This document shows positions 34,447 to 40,894 of a stretch of DNA of 40,894 nt, in pieces (positions within the stretch are counted from its first letter, which is position 1; the number at the start of each line of letters is the position of its first letter). The position numbers were made by a program, and so were the translations under genes. Origin of the DNA: an uncultured OCS116 cluster bacterium (GTDB lineage Bacteria > Pseudomonadota > Alphaproteobacteria > Rhizobiales > TMED25); the NCBI GenBank assembly GCA_902538185.1, contig CACBED010000003.1, forward strand, positions 1 through 40,894, given 5' to 3'. A model generated the notes under the pieces. That model saw nothing but the letters and a program-made list of their open reading frames with translations. It was not told where the DNA came from and ran no database searches.

Positions 34447-35203
34447 TTTTATTAAAACACTCATAGTTGCACTATTTTGTGTCGGGTTTTCATTTACAAA
34501 TTATGCTTCTGCAAATGAAGTAGAGGCTGACCTTGTAGTGCAACTTGACGATCCACATATACAGATAGGTTCAAATTTTTTCGGGGAAGAGCTTCTTATT
34601 TTTGGAGCATTCAACAGCGGTGACTTATCAAAATCAGATATTATTATTAAAGTAAGAGGAACCAGCAAATCTATTTCGGTTAGAGAAAAAGTAAAGAAAT
34701 ATGGAATTTGGGTAAATAGTGACGATACTATTATAGATAATGTCCCTAGTTATTATGCAATTTATAGCAATCGAAATATTCAGCGAATTACAACTCAAGA
34801 TTTTCTCAAAGAAAATCAGATCGGTCTCGGGTATTTAAAATTTGTATCAAATGAGAAAAATCAAACCCCAAATATCTATAAAGAAATAATAAAAAAGAAC
34901 AAGGAAGAGGGTATTTTCATAGAGAGGTATACCGGTGTTAGAATTGTTGGTGACAAACTTTTTCGTGCGTCAGTACAGTTACCGAAAGATATAAATGAAG
35001 GAAGTTATGACGTTACTATTTATTTTTTTGATGATCAAAAATTAGTGGATAGGGATACCTCAAGAGTATTTGTTAACAAAACACTTGCTGGAAAATATAT
35101 ATACACCCAAGCAAATGAGAGACCACTATTATATGGTATAATCTGCGTTGTTATTGCCTGGATTGCTGGGTTGTCAGTTGCAGGACTTTCAAGAGCCAGA
35201 TGA
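34433..35203 (+). CDS. TIGR02186 family periplasmic/membrane protein
   Basis: This 256-residue protein has an N-terminal signal peptide (about 8-27, ending ASA), a periplasmic beta-rich domain starting VEADLVVQLDDPHIQIGSNF, a YTGVRIVGDKLFRASVQLP block, and a C-terminal membrane helix (about 233-251). This matches TIGR02186, an alphaproteobacterial family of unknown function next to TSUP permeases; it may be an accessory subunit. It overlaps the permease gene by 14 bases, so coupled expression is likely. Confidence 0.87.
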   Translation: MYYYSFIKTLIVALFCVGFSFTNYASANEVEADLVVQLDDPHIQIGSNFFGEELLIFGAFNSGDLSKSDIIIKVRGTSKSISVREKVKKYGIWVNSDDTIIDNVPSYYAIYSNRNIQRITTQDFLKENQIGLGYLKFVSNEKNQTPNIYKEIIKKNKEEGIFIERYTGVRIVGDKLFRASVQLPKDINEGSYDVTIYFFDDQKLVDRDTSRVFVNKTLAGKYIYTQANERPLLYGIICVVIAWIAGLSVAGLSRAR

Positions 35204-35213
35204 TGGCATACTA

Positions 35214-36257
35214 TTATTTTATATCTGAGCCAATAAGTTCGCTTATCGATTTAACTCCATATCGCTTGACCTCATATATTAATTCTTTTTTTAATTTACT
35301 TATCAGAGTTGGTCCCTCATAAACAATTGCTGTATAAAGCTGTATCAGTGACGCGCCATTCCGTATCTTCTCAATAATGTCCTGACCTGTGAATATGCCC
35401 CCAACTCCAATAAGGGGTATCTTTCCCTCTGATATTTTATAGGTATCTCTCAACATTTTTGTTGATTTTTGCATCAATGGTCTACCTGAAAGACCACCCT
35501 CTTCGTTAACGAACTTCATATTCATAATATCTTTTCGTTCAACTGTAGTATTTGATAGGATCAAGCCATCAATGCCACCCTCTATTGAGTGGTTTACAAT
35601 TATTTCTAGCTCCTTTTTTGTTAAGTCAGGGGCTAACTTAATCAAAATTGGAGTTTTGAGGCCATCTATCTTATAGTTCTTAATTAATTTTATTAATTCT
35701 TGGAAATGATGACCTGACTGAAGATCTCTGAGACCTGGGGTATTTGGTGATGAGATATTAATTGTAATATAATCAGCAACTGTAGAAAATTTTTTAATTC
35801 CAATCTGATAATCGCTTAATTTATCTTTCGTATCCTTGTTTGCCCCAATATTTATTCCAACTGGACCTCTTTTTTTAGTTTTGCATAGCCTATCATAAAT
35901 AATTTCCATTCCATCGTTGTTGAAGCCAAGCCTATTTATCAAGGCATCATCTTCTGGCAGGCGAAAAACTCTCGGTGGCGCGTTTCCTGCTTGTCCTAAT
36001 GGTGTTACAGTTCCGACTTCAGTGAATCCAAAGCCTGATAAAATTATTTCATTCGGTACTTCAGCATTTTTATCAAAGCCTGCTGCTAAACCAATTGGGT
36101 TATTAAATGTTAAACCAAATACTTCCTGTTTTAATAATTCAGAATTATTATTCGAGGGTATATGAATCCCTGTCTTGAGGGCAGAAATTGCCAATTTATG
36201 TGCCTTTTCTGGTTCGATTAAAAAAGCAATATTTCTAATTTTTTTATAAAAGCTCAT
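35214..36257 (-). CDS. pyrD: Dihydroorotate dehydrogenase (quinone), class 2
   Basis: PyrD (347 residues) oxidises dihydroorotate to orotate in pyrimidine synthesis, passing electrons to quinone. The N-terminal amphipathic helix for membrane binding is present, then GLAAGFDKN and GFTEVGTVTP. The class 2 catalytic Ser sits in NISSPNTPGLRDLQ, with LSNTT and a C-terminal GVGGI FMN site. Its start overlaps the lysK stop by 4 bases. Confidence 0.96.
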   Translation of the reverse strand: MSFYKKIRNIAFLIEPEKAHKLAISALKTGIHIPSNNNSELLKQEVFGLTFNNPIGLAAGFDKNAEVPNEIILSGFGFTEVGTVTPLGQAGNAPPRVFRLPEDDALINRLGFNNDGMEIIYDRLCKTKKRGPVGINIGANKDTKDKLSDYQIGIKKFSTVADYITINISSPNTPGLRDLQSGHHFQELIKLIKNYKIDGLKTPILIKLAPDLTKKELEIIVNHSIEGGIDGLILSNTTVERKDIMNMKFVNEEGGLSGRPLMQKSTKMLRDTYKISEGKIPLIGVGGIFTGQDIIEKIRNGASLIQLYTAIVYEGPTLISKLKKELIYEVKRYGVKSISELIGSDIK

Positions 36258-37846
36258 TTATTTCTGACATAGTTTCCGGCTAGTGCCTCCATTATTAATT
36301 TTTGGGTATTCTCCACCCCATAGATCAATACAAATGATCCAAATCGAGGTCCATCTTTTTGGCCAAGAAGAACTTCATAAATCGAGCAAAACCAGTCACG
36401 CATTGGTTCAAATTGATACTCTCTTCCTATTCGGTAAATTTCTGATTGTATTATTTCGGGATCTGTCACATCCATAAAATTATTTAATGTCTCTGATAAT
36501 TCACGCAAAGCTGCCTCTTCGTTTTGACTTGCTTTCCTATATTGCTTTTTCGGTTTAACGAATTGGTTGAAGTAATTAATTGCAAAGCCAATCATATTAT
36601 CAATAGCGTCTCGATTTTCATTCAAAGTATTACTATCGTAATAACTATTCAGAAATCCCCACAGTATCTCTTTACTTTCTGAATTTGAAGCACTAACAAG
36701 ATTCAGAAGCAATGAATACTGTATTTCCGGGAATTTTTTAAGGTCTTTGCCACTATGAATATGCCAAACTGGATTATCATAAATTGATGGATCAGAATTG
36801 CTATTTAGTTTTGTATAATTTTTTAAGTGGGACGCATATTCATCCATATTCTTGGGTATTACATCGAAATATAACCTTTTTGCTTTTCTCGGTGACTGGT
36901 ACATAAATAGAGATAAACTCTCTTGAGAGCCGTATTGAAGCCACTCATCTATTGACAGACCATTCCCGCGTGACTTCGATATCTTCTCTCCATTTTCATC
37001 GAGAAACAGTTCATAGTTAAATCCTTCAGGGGGAATACCATTTATGACTTTACATATTTGCCCACTAAGCTTCACGGAGTCAATCAGGTCTTTCCCAGAC
37101 ATTTCATAGTGAATATTAAGCGCTTTCCATCTCATTGCCCAATCAGCTCTCCATTGGAGCTTCACTTTTCCATCTTGAATTTCAGTTTCAGTCTCTTTAT
37201 TTGTTAGAGGGTTGGTATAAAATATTTTTTTAGAATTTCGATTTAGTCCATTTATTTTTACTTGAAATACTTGACCAGTATCTGGGCAAATCGGAAGGAA
37301 AGGGCTGTACGTCTTGCGCCTTTCGCTTCCAAGAATTGGTTTTACAATATCTATAATCCTTTCATGACTCTCTAATACGTCTAATAGGGTCTTATTGAAA
37401 AAACCATTTTTATAATAGTCTGTTGAACTAATGAACTCATACTCAAACTTAAATTGATCAAGAAAACTCTTTAATTTATTATTATTATGTTCACCAAAAC
37501 TCGCATACTCCCCAAAGGGATCAGGTACCTCTGTTAGAGGTTTTCCTAAATGCTTGGATATTTCGGCTTGGTTTGGGATATTATCCGGTACCTTCCTCAG
37601 TGCATCCATATCATCTGAAAAACAAATTAATTTTGTTTTTTTTGAGTTATTTGTTATTTCTTCAAATGCATTTTTTACCATTATAGTTCGGGCAACTTCA
37701 CCAAATGTACCAATATGAGGAAGTCCTGAAGGACCATACCCTGTTTCAAATACAACAGGTTCGTTATCATCTATCTTATCAATTTTTTCTAATAATTTTT
37801 TGGCCTCTACAAAAGGCCACGCTTTTATATTCTGAAAGTGATCCAT
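36254..37846 (-). CDS. lysK: Class I lysyl-tRNA synthetase
   Basis: This 530-residue enzyme charges tRNA-Lys. It is the archaeal-type class I form, also usual in alphaproteobacteria, and not homologous to bacterial class II LysS. The HIGH-type motif is PHIGT (43-47) and the KMSKS motif is KISKS (288-292). An alpha-helix-cage-like C-terminal domain follows. It overlaps pyrD and is 28 bases after dcd on the same strand. Confidence 0.95.
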   Translation of the reverse strand: MDHFQNIKAWPFVEAKKLLEKIDKIDDNEPVVFETGYGPSGLPHIGTFGEVARTIMVKNAFEEITNNSKKTKLICFSDDMDALRKVPDNIPNQAEISKHLGKPLTEVPDPFGEYASFGEHNNNKLKSFLDQFKFEYEFISSTDYYKNGFFNKTLLDVLESHERIIDIVKPILGSERRKTYSPFLPICPDTGQVFQVKINGLNRNSKKIFYTNPLTNKETETEIQDGKVKLQWRADWAMRWKALNIHYEMSGKDLIDSVKLSGQICKVINGIPPEGFNYELFLDENGEKISKSRGNGLSIDEWLQYGSQESLSLFMYQSPRKAKRLYFDVIPKNMDEYASHLKNYTKLNSNSDPSIYDNPVWHIHSGKDLKKFPEIQYSLLLNLVSASNSESKEILWGFLNSYYDSNTLNENRDAIDNMIGFAINYFNQFVKPKKQYRKASQNEEAALRELSETLNNFMDVTDPEIIQSEIYRIGREYQFEPMRDWFCSIYEVLLGQKDGPRFGSFVLIYGVENTQKLIMEALAGNYVRNK

Positions 37847-37874
37847 GTTGGTGTACTGCTTAAATAATACTGTT

Positions 37875-39062
37875 TTAATCTATAAAGTGCTTTGAAAGTT
37901 TTAGACCTTGCGATTGATATGTAGAACCAATATCCACACCATATAGTTTTGATGGTGTTTCTGCAAGTTTTTCATATTTCAATCTTGCTATAATTTGCCT
38001 GTCCTCAATATAGAATGGCACATCTAAGCTTCTAACCTCAAGCACCCCCTTACTGGCTCTCGATAAATCGTTCGTATCTCCAAAGCCGGGGTCAAAAAAA
38101 CCTGCATAATGAACTCGTAATTCGCCCATCGTTGGGTCTATGGGAACCATTTCAGCAGCATATTCTGGAGGTATCCTGACGAATTCGCTTGATGCAAGAA
38201 TATAAAATTCATTTGGGTCCAAAACCAACCTTTTTTTTTCAGTTTCATGAATTGGATCCCAATATTCACTCACTTTATAATGACCAATTTTGTCTACATC
38301 TATAGGGGCTGTATAGTGCTTTGCTTTGAAACCAATTAAGCCATTGTGCGAGCTTAAAGATACGCCTAATTGTAGTCCGTCTGCGATCCTAGCTTCACCA
38401 TTGACCAGTCCAAAGCCACCCGAAATTTTTGATAGCTTATTGTGCAATCTTTTTAGGTCCCGGTCTGAGATAATTGACCTTTGTTGTTCAGATTGTGTCG
38501 AACTTTTTCTTATAAAACGTAATTGGCTGAGACGTGAATTTTCGTGTATCATTATAGAATATTTATGCGGCGATATTTCAGCATACAGTGCGCCTGCATA
38601 CCCAATCGGAATTTTATCAAATGACTGTGTATAGTCAGCAATCACTCGCGTAAAAACATCTAACCGACCCGTCGAACTCTTTGGGTTAGCGATTGCCCAT
38701 ATACTCTCAGGAAGCTCAAGGAATTCTTTTAGCTCGACAAGATAAACACAGTTCCGCTCAAGAACCGCTCCATCTTCAATACTGAATTCATGGTCGATGA
38801 GATCCGTTGCGCATTCTAAAACTTTCTTATTCTCGCTTGGGATAAAACTTGCTCTAATACGATATGCTTTTTTACCAAGGCGCAAGTCTAGACTTGCGGG
38901 CTGGATTTGTTGATCAGTAATTTCGTCCAAAGACTGTATTTTTTTTCTTGCTAAAAGTTTCTTGATCAGGCTATCAGGCAAAATACCACTAGCACCCGTC
39001 AAATTTAGATTTTTGTTTTCTTCCGGGTTTGTTTGCTGTATATTTGCGCTCAGTAGATTCAT
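37875..39062 (-). CDS. dcd: 2'-deoxycytidine 5'-triphosphate deaminase, two-domain
   Basis: This 395-residue protein is the double-length dCTP deaminase found in alphaproteobacteria, with two dUTPase-like folds: QPASLDLRLGKKAYRIRASF and AIANPKSSTGRLDVFTRV in the first half, MGELRVHYAGFFDPGFGD in the second. It supplies dUTP on the way to dTTP. Start is uncertain. The ATG ending at 39062 gives MNLLSANI; an ATG at 39083 or a TTG at 39107 would add residues that look unconserved. It is divergent from metZ, an alphaproteobacterial gene pairing. Confidence 0.88.
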   Translation of the reverse strand: MNLLSANIQQTNPEENKNLNLTGASGILPDSLIKKLLARKKIQSLDEITDQQIQPASLDLRLGKKAYRIRASFIPSENKKVLECATDLIDHEFSIEDGAVLERNCVYLVELKEFLELPESIWAIANPKSSTGRLDVFTRVIADYTQSFDKIPIGYAGALYAEISPHKYSIMIHENSRLSQLRFIRKSSTQSEQQRSIISDRDLKRLHNKLSKISGGFGLVNGEARIADGLQLGVSLSSHNGLIGFKAKHYTAPIDVDKIGHYKVSEYWDPIHETEKKRLVLDPNEFYILASSEFVRIPPEYAAEMVPIDPTMGELRVHYAGFFDPGFGDTNDLSRASKGVLEVRSLDVPFYIEDRQIIARLKYEKLAETPSKLYGVDIGSTYQSQGLKLSKHFID

Positions 39063-39212
39063 TTTTTCTATTTTATTATACATAAAAATGATTATATAAA
39101 TAGTCAATTATGTATGAATTAAACAAGATTCAATCTACTTTATAAACGCACGCATTAGATACAAAAGTTTAATAATATACAAAAAGAGTACTTAAATTAT
39201 TGCAAACGAAAA

Positions 39213-39231
39213 CTCAGTATTATTGGCTGAG
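39213..39231 (+). promoter_or_regulatory. Possible hairpin over the metZ ribosome binding site
   Basis: CTCAG (39213-39217) can pair with CTGAG (39227-39231) around a 9-base loop, placing part of the GAGGA ribosome site (39229-39233) in the stem. This could control metZ translation. It does not match SAM-II in full, though AUUGCAAACG just upstream recalls a conserved SAM-II segment. Five pairs is a weak stem. Confidence 0.3.
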
Positions 39232-39237
39232 GAAAAA

Positions 39238-40425
39238 ATGCCAAAAAATAGATCAAAAGACAAACATAATATACAGACAAAGCTTATCCATTCTGGTTCT
39301 CAGCGTTCACAAAATAATGAAACTTCTGAAGCTATATATCTTACTTCTGGATACATATATAATTCCGCCGAGGAAGCCGAGGCGAGATTCAAGGGCGAAA
39401 TAGATGGATATATTTACAGTAGGTACTCAAATCCAAATCTTACAATGCTAGAAAAGAAATTATGTGAAATGGAAGGTGCTGAAGCCGCTAGACTGACATC
39501 ATCTGGGATGGCTGCTGTATTTTGGGCAATCTTCACAAATGTGCAGTCGGGAGATCACATTGTCGCCGCAGACGCATTATTTGGTTCATGTTTGTCAATT
39601 TTGAAAGATATCCTTCCAAATTATGGGATAGAGGTAACAATTGTAAGGGCTAATAAAATTGACGAGTGGGAGAAATCAATAAAGAAAAATACCAAAGTAT
39701 TTTTCTTTGAAACTCCTACAAATCCAATGCTTGAAATAATTGATATTGAGAAACTATCTCAGATTGCAAAAGCAAATAACATCAAAGTGATCATTGATAA
39801 TGTCTTTGCTACACCTTTAAGACAAAGACCAATGGAATTTGGAGCTGATATCGTAATTTATTCTGCAACAAAGCATATTGACGGACAAGGTAGATGTTTG
39901 GGGGGTGTAATTTTGGGTGACTCTGAATTTATTGAAAATAAATTACATGACTATCTAAAGCATACTGGGCCAGCATTGAGCCCGTTTAATGCTTGGATAA
40001 TGATGAAAGGTCTGGAAACGCTCTCGTTAAGAACTGACAGGCAAATTGAAAGCGCAAAAAAAATTGCAGATTATTTGGTTGATCTAGCGAACGTCAAAGA
40101 AGTTATTTATCCGGGTCACAAATCCCATCCAGAATACAATATTGCTCAAAAACAAATGACCGGAGGCGGTCCTATTGTTACATTCAAAGTTGATGGCGGT
40201 AAAAAGGAAGCATTTGATTTCCTAAATAAACTTGACCTTATAAAGATATCTAACAACCTTGGTGATGCAAGGACTTTAATCACTCACCCAAAAACTACAA
40301 CGCATCGAAATTTATCAGATACTGAATGCATGAATTTGGGAATAACCGAAACTACATTAAGAATGTCTCTTGGTCTTGAAGATATTGATGATATTATGAT
40401 CGATATTGGTAAATCTATCAAATAA
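39238..40425 (+). CDS. metZ: O-succinylhomoserine sulfhydrylase
   Basis: MetZ (395 residues) is a PLP enzyme making homocysteine from O-succinylhomoserine and sulfide. Hallmarks: SRYSNPNLTMLEKKL, SSGMAAVFWA, FFETPTNP, Asp187 and the PLP lysine Lys212 in YSATKHIDGQGRCLGG, the last typical of MetZ over MetB/MetC. I start at the ATG at 39238 with GAGGA just upstream; a TTG at 39223 would include that site. It is divergent from dcd, and a small unknown gene follows after 17 bases. Confidence 0.93.
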   Translation: MPKNRSKDKHNIQTKLIHSGSQRSQNNETSEAIYLTSGYIYNSAEEAEARFKGEIDGYIYSRYSNPNLTMLEKKLCEMEGAEAARLTSSGMAAVFWAIFTNVQSGDHIVAADALFGSCLSILKDILPNYGIEVTIVRANKIDEWEKSIKKNTKVFFFETPTNPMLEIIDIEKLSQIAKANNIKVIIDNVFATPLRQRPMEFGADIVIYSATKHIDGQGRCLGGVILGDSEFIENKLHDYLKHTGPALSPFNAWIMMKGLETLSLRTDRQIESAKKIADYLVDLANVKEVIYPGHKSHPEYNIAQKQMTGGGPIVTFKVDGGKKEAFDFLNKLDLIKISNNLGDARTLITHPKTTTHRNLSDTECMNLGITETTLRMSLGLEDIDDIMIDIGKSIK

Positions 40426-40442
40426 TACAGGTATAATACAGG

Positions 40443-40799
40443 ATGGGCGAAAAAAAGATTGATAAAAAATCAAATCAATATAATTCAAGACCAGTGGATT
40501 TGAGCAAAGATTGTGAACGAAATATACTACATAGAGACATGACGTGTTTTGCATATTTAGTATTTTCGGATAGGTTGATTTCTGTAAATGATAAACTTCA
40601 AATCACTACAGATTTGGAAAATGCATACGAAGCAGTCATTTTGTATGATACATATCAAATAGAAGATGGTTACGATACATTTATACTTCCATCGTTGTTA
40701 TATGGTATTAATATTGATAGCAAAGTTGAGACGAAAGAATATGAGATGAGTTTGTTAAATTCTACAGAATATCAGCAGCATATATTTACTGAGCTATAA
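40443..40799 (+). CDS. Unrecognised 118-residue protein downstream of metZ
   Basis: I do not recognise this protein. It is soluble-looking, without signal peptide or transmembrane helix. The first ~15 residues are polar and lysine-rich (KKIDKKSNQYN). A hydrophobic core begins at MTCFAYLVFSDRL, followed by an acidic, tyrosine-rich segment (YDTYQIEDGYD). It holds two cysteines (24 and 35). It starts 17 bases after metZ on the same strand and ends 17 bases before a TrkH-like gene, so it is probably expressed from the metZ transcript. In many alphaproteobacteria apaG follows metZ; this is not ApaG. The start and coding nature are likely but unproven. Confidence 0.6.
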   Translation: MGEKKIDKKSNQYNSRPVDLSKDCERNILHRDMTCFAYLVFSDRLISVNDKLQITTDLENAYEAVILYDTYQIEDGYDTFILPSLLYGINIDSKVETKEYEMSLLNSTEYQQHIFTEL

Positions 40800-40816
40800 A
40801 CCAAATCACAATAAGA

Positions 40817-40894
40817 ATGAGATTTTACCCAATCATAAAAATAATAGGAATATTCCTCATAATATTAGGAATATTTATGCTAATTCCTGCTTTA
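40817..40894 (+). CDS. TrkH-like potassium transporter, N-terminal fragment
   Basis: Only 26 codons are inside the window. The opening FYPIIKIIGIFLIILGIFML followed by IPAL resembles the first helix of the Trk-type potassium uptake subunit TrkH. The ATG at 40817 is spaced 17 bases from the preceding gene. The call rests on a short hydrophobic segment and is tentative. Confidence 0.5.
   Translation, partial: MRFYPIIKIIGIFLIILGIFMLIPAL

Noticed and set aside
40846-40857. Perfect 12-base palindrome AGGAATATTCCT with a nearby repeat of AGGAATATT
   Set aside because: It lies inside the TrkH-like coding start, where repeated Ile-Gly-Ile-Phe codons explain it.
1-40894. tRNA genes, CRISPR arrays, transposases or phage genes
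   Set aside because: No cloverleaf-like sequence, regular repeat-spacer pattern, transposase or integrase motif is visible; no gap between genes is large enough to hold an array.

Overview
The window is a continuous, AT-rich and very gene-dense piece of a bacterial chromosome. It holds about 48 protein genes in 40.9 kb. No gap between genes reaches 200 bases, and I see no rRNA, tRNA, CRISPR array, prophage or insertion sequence. Several families point to an alphaproteobacterium: class I lysyl-tRNA synthetase, DUF2794, a HlyU-family protein, an IalB-like secreted protein, TIGR02186 paired with a TSUP permease, a two-domain dCTP deaminase beside metZ, and a ChrR-type zinc anti-sigma factor. Low GC, minimal spacing, overlapping genes and the gene mix suggest a streamlined, probably marine planktonic lineage. 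The lineage is inference; I cannot fix the genus.

Layout. 1-288 is the start of rplU. 448-3232 holds a quinone-oxidoreductase-like MDR, a ketopantoate-reductase-like enzyme and an SDR. 3320-9078 is a stress/lipid module: ECF sigma factor, ChrR anti-sigma, a second SDR, then on the opposite strand a cyclopropane-fatty-acid-synthase-like methyltransferase, DUF1365 and an FAD amine oxidase, and finally DUF2177. This gene set is the classic singlet-oxygen (RpoE-ChrR) membrane-lipid regulon, here without a photolyase beside it. 9227-12142 carries an amidohydrolase, a HlyU-like protein and a sulfatase. 12192-13480 is tatABC, followed by yggT and folD.

14752-18536 is a minus-strand run (phhB, trmH-like, ialB-like, rlmN, argG). 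Then come a Bax-inhibitor-1 protein, DUF2794, htpG and acnB. 24747-27435 is a cytochrome c maturation operon, ccmABCDG, in which ccmD is a very short gene overlapping ccmG. 27499-31586 is an accessory metabolic group (NIPSNAP, cupin, SDR, Gfo/Idh/MocA, zinc MDR, YtoQ) of unknown substrate. 31600-33363 is an ABC permease plus an NMT1/THI5-like binding protein without its ATPase. 33526-35203 is the TSUP/TIGR02186 pair. 35214-39062 is pyrD, lysK and dcd on the minus strand. metZ, an unrecognised 118-residue protein and the start of a TrkH-like gene close the window.

The most notable points are the ChrR locus (Cys in place of the first zinc-ligand His, a palindrome between divergent genes, two TGAT-N18-T(A/T)(A/T)A promoter candidates), the unusual TatA hinge, the unknown protein downstream of metZ, and nine convergent gene pairs with almost no space and no visible terminator.
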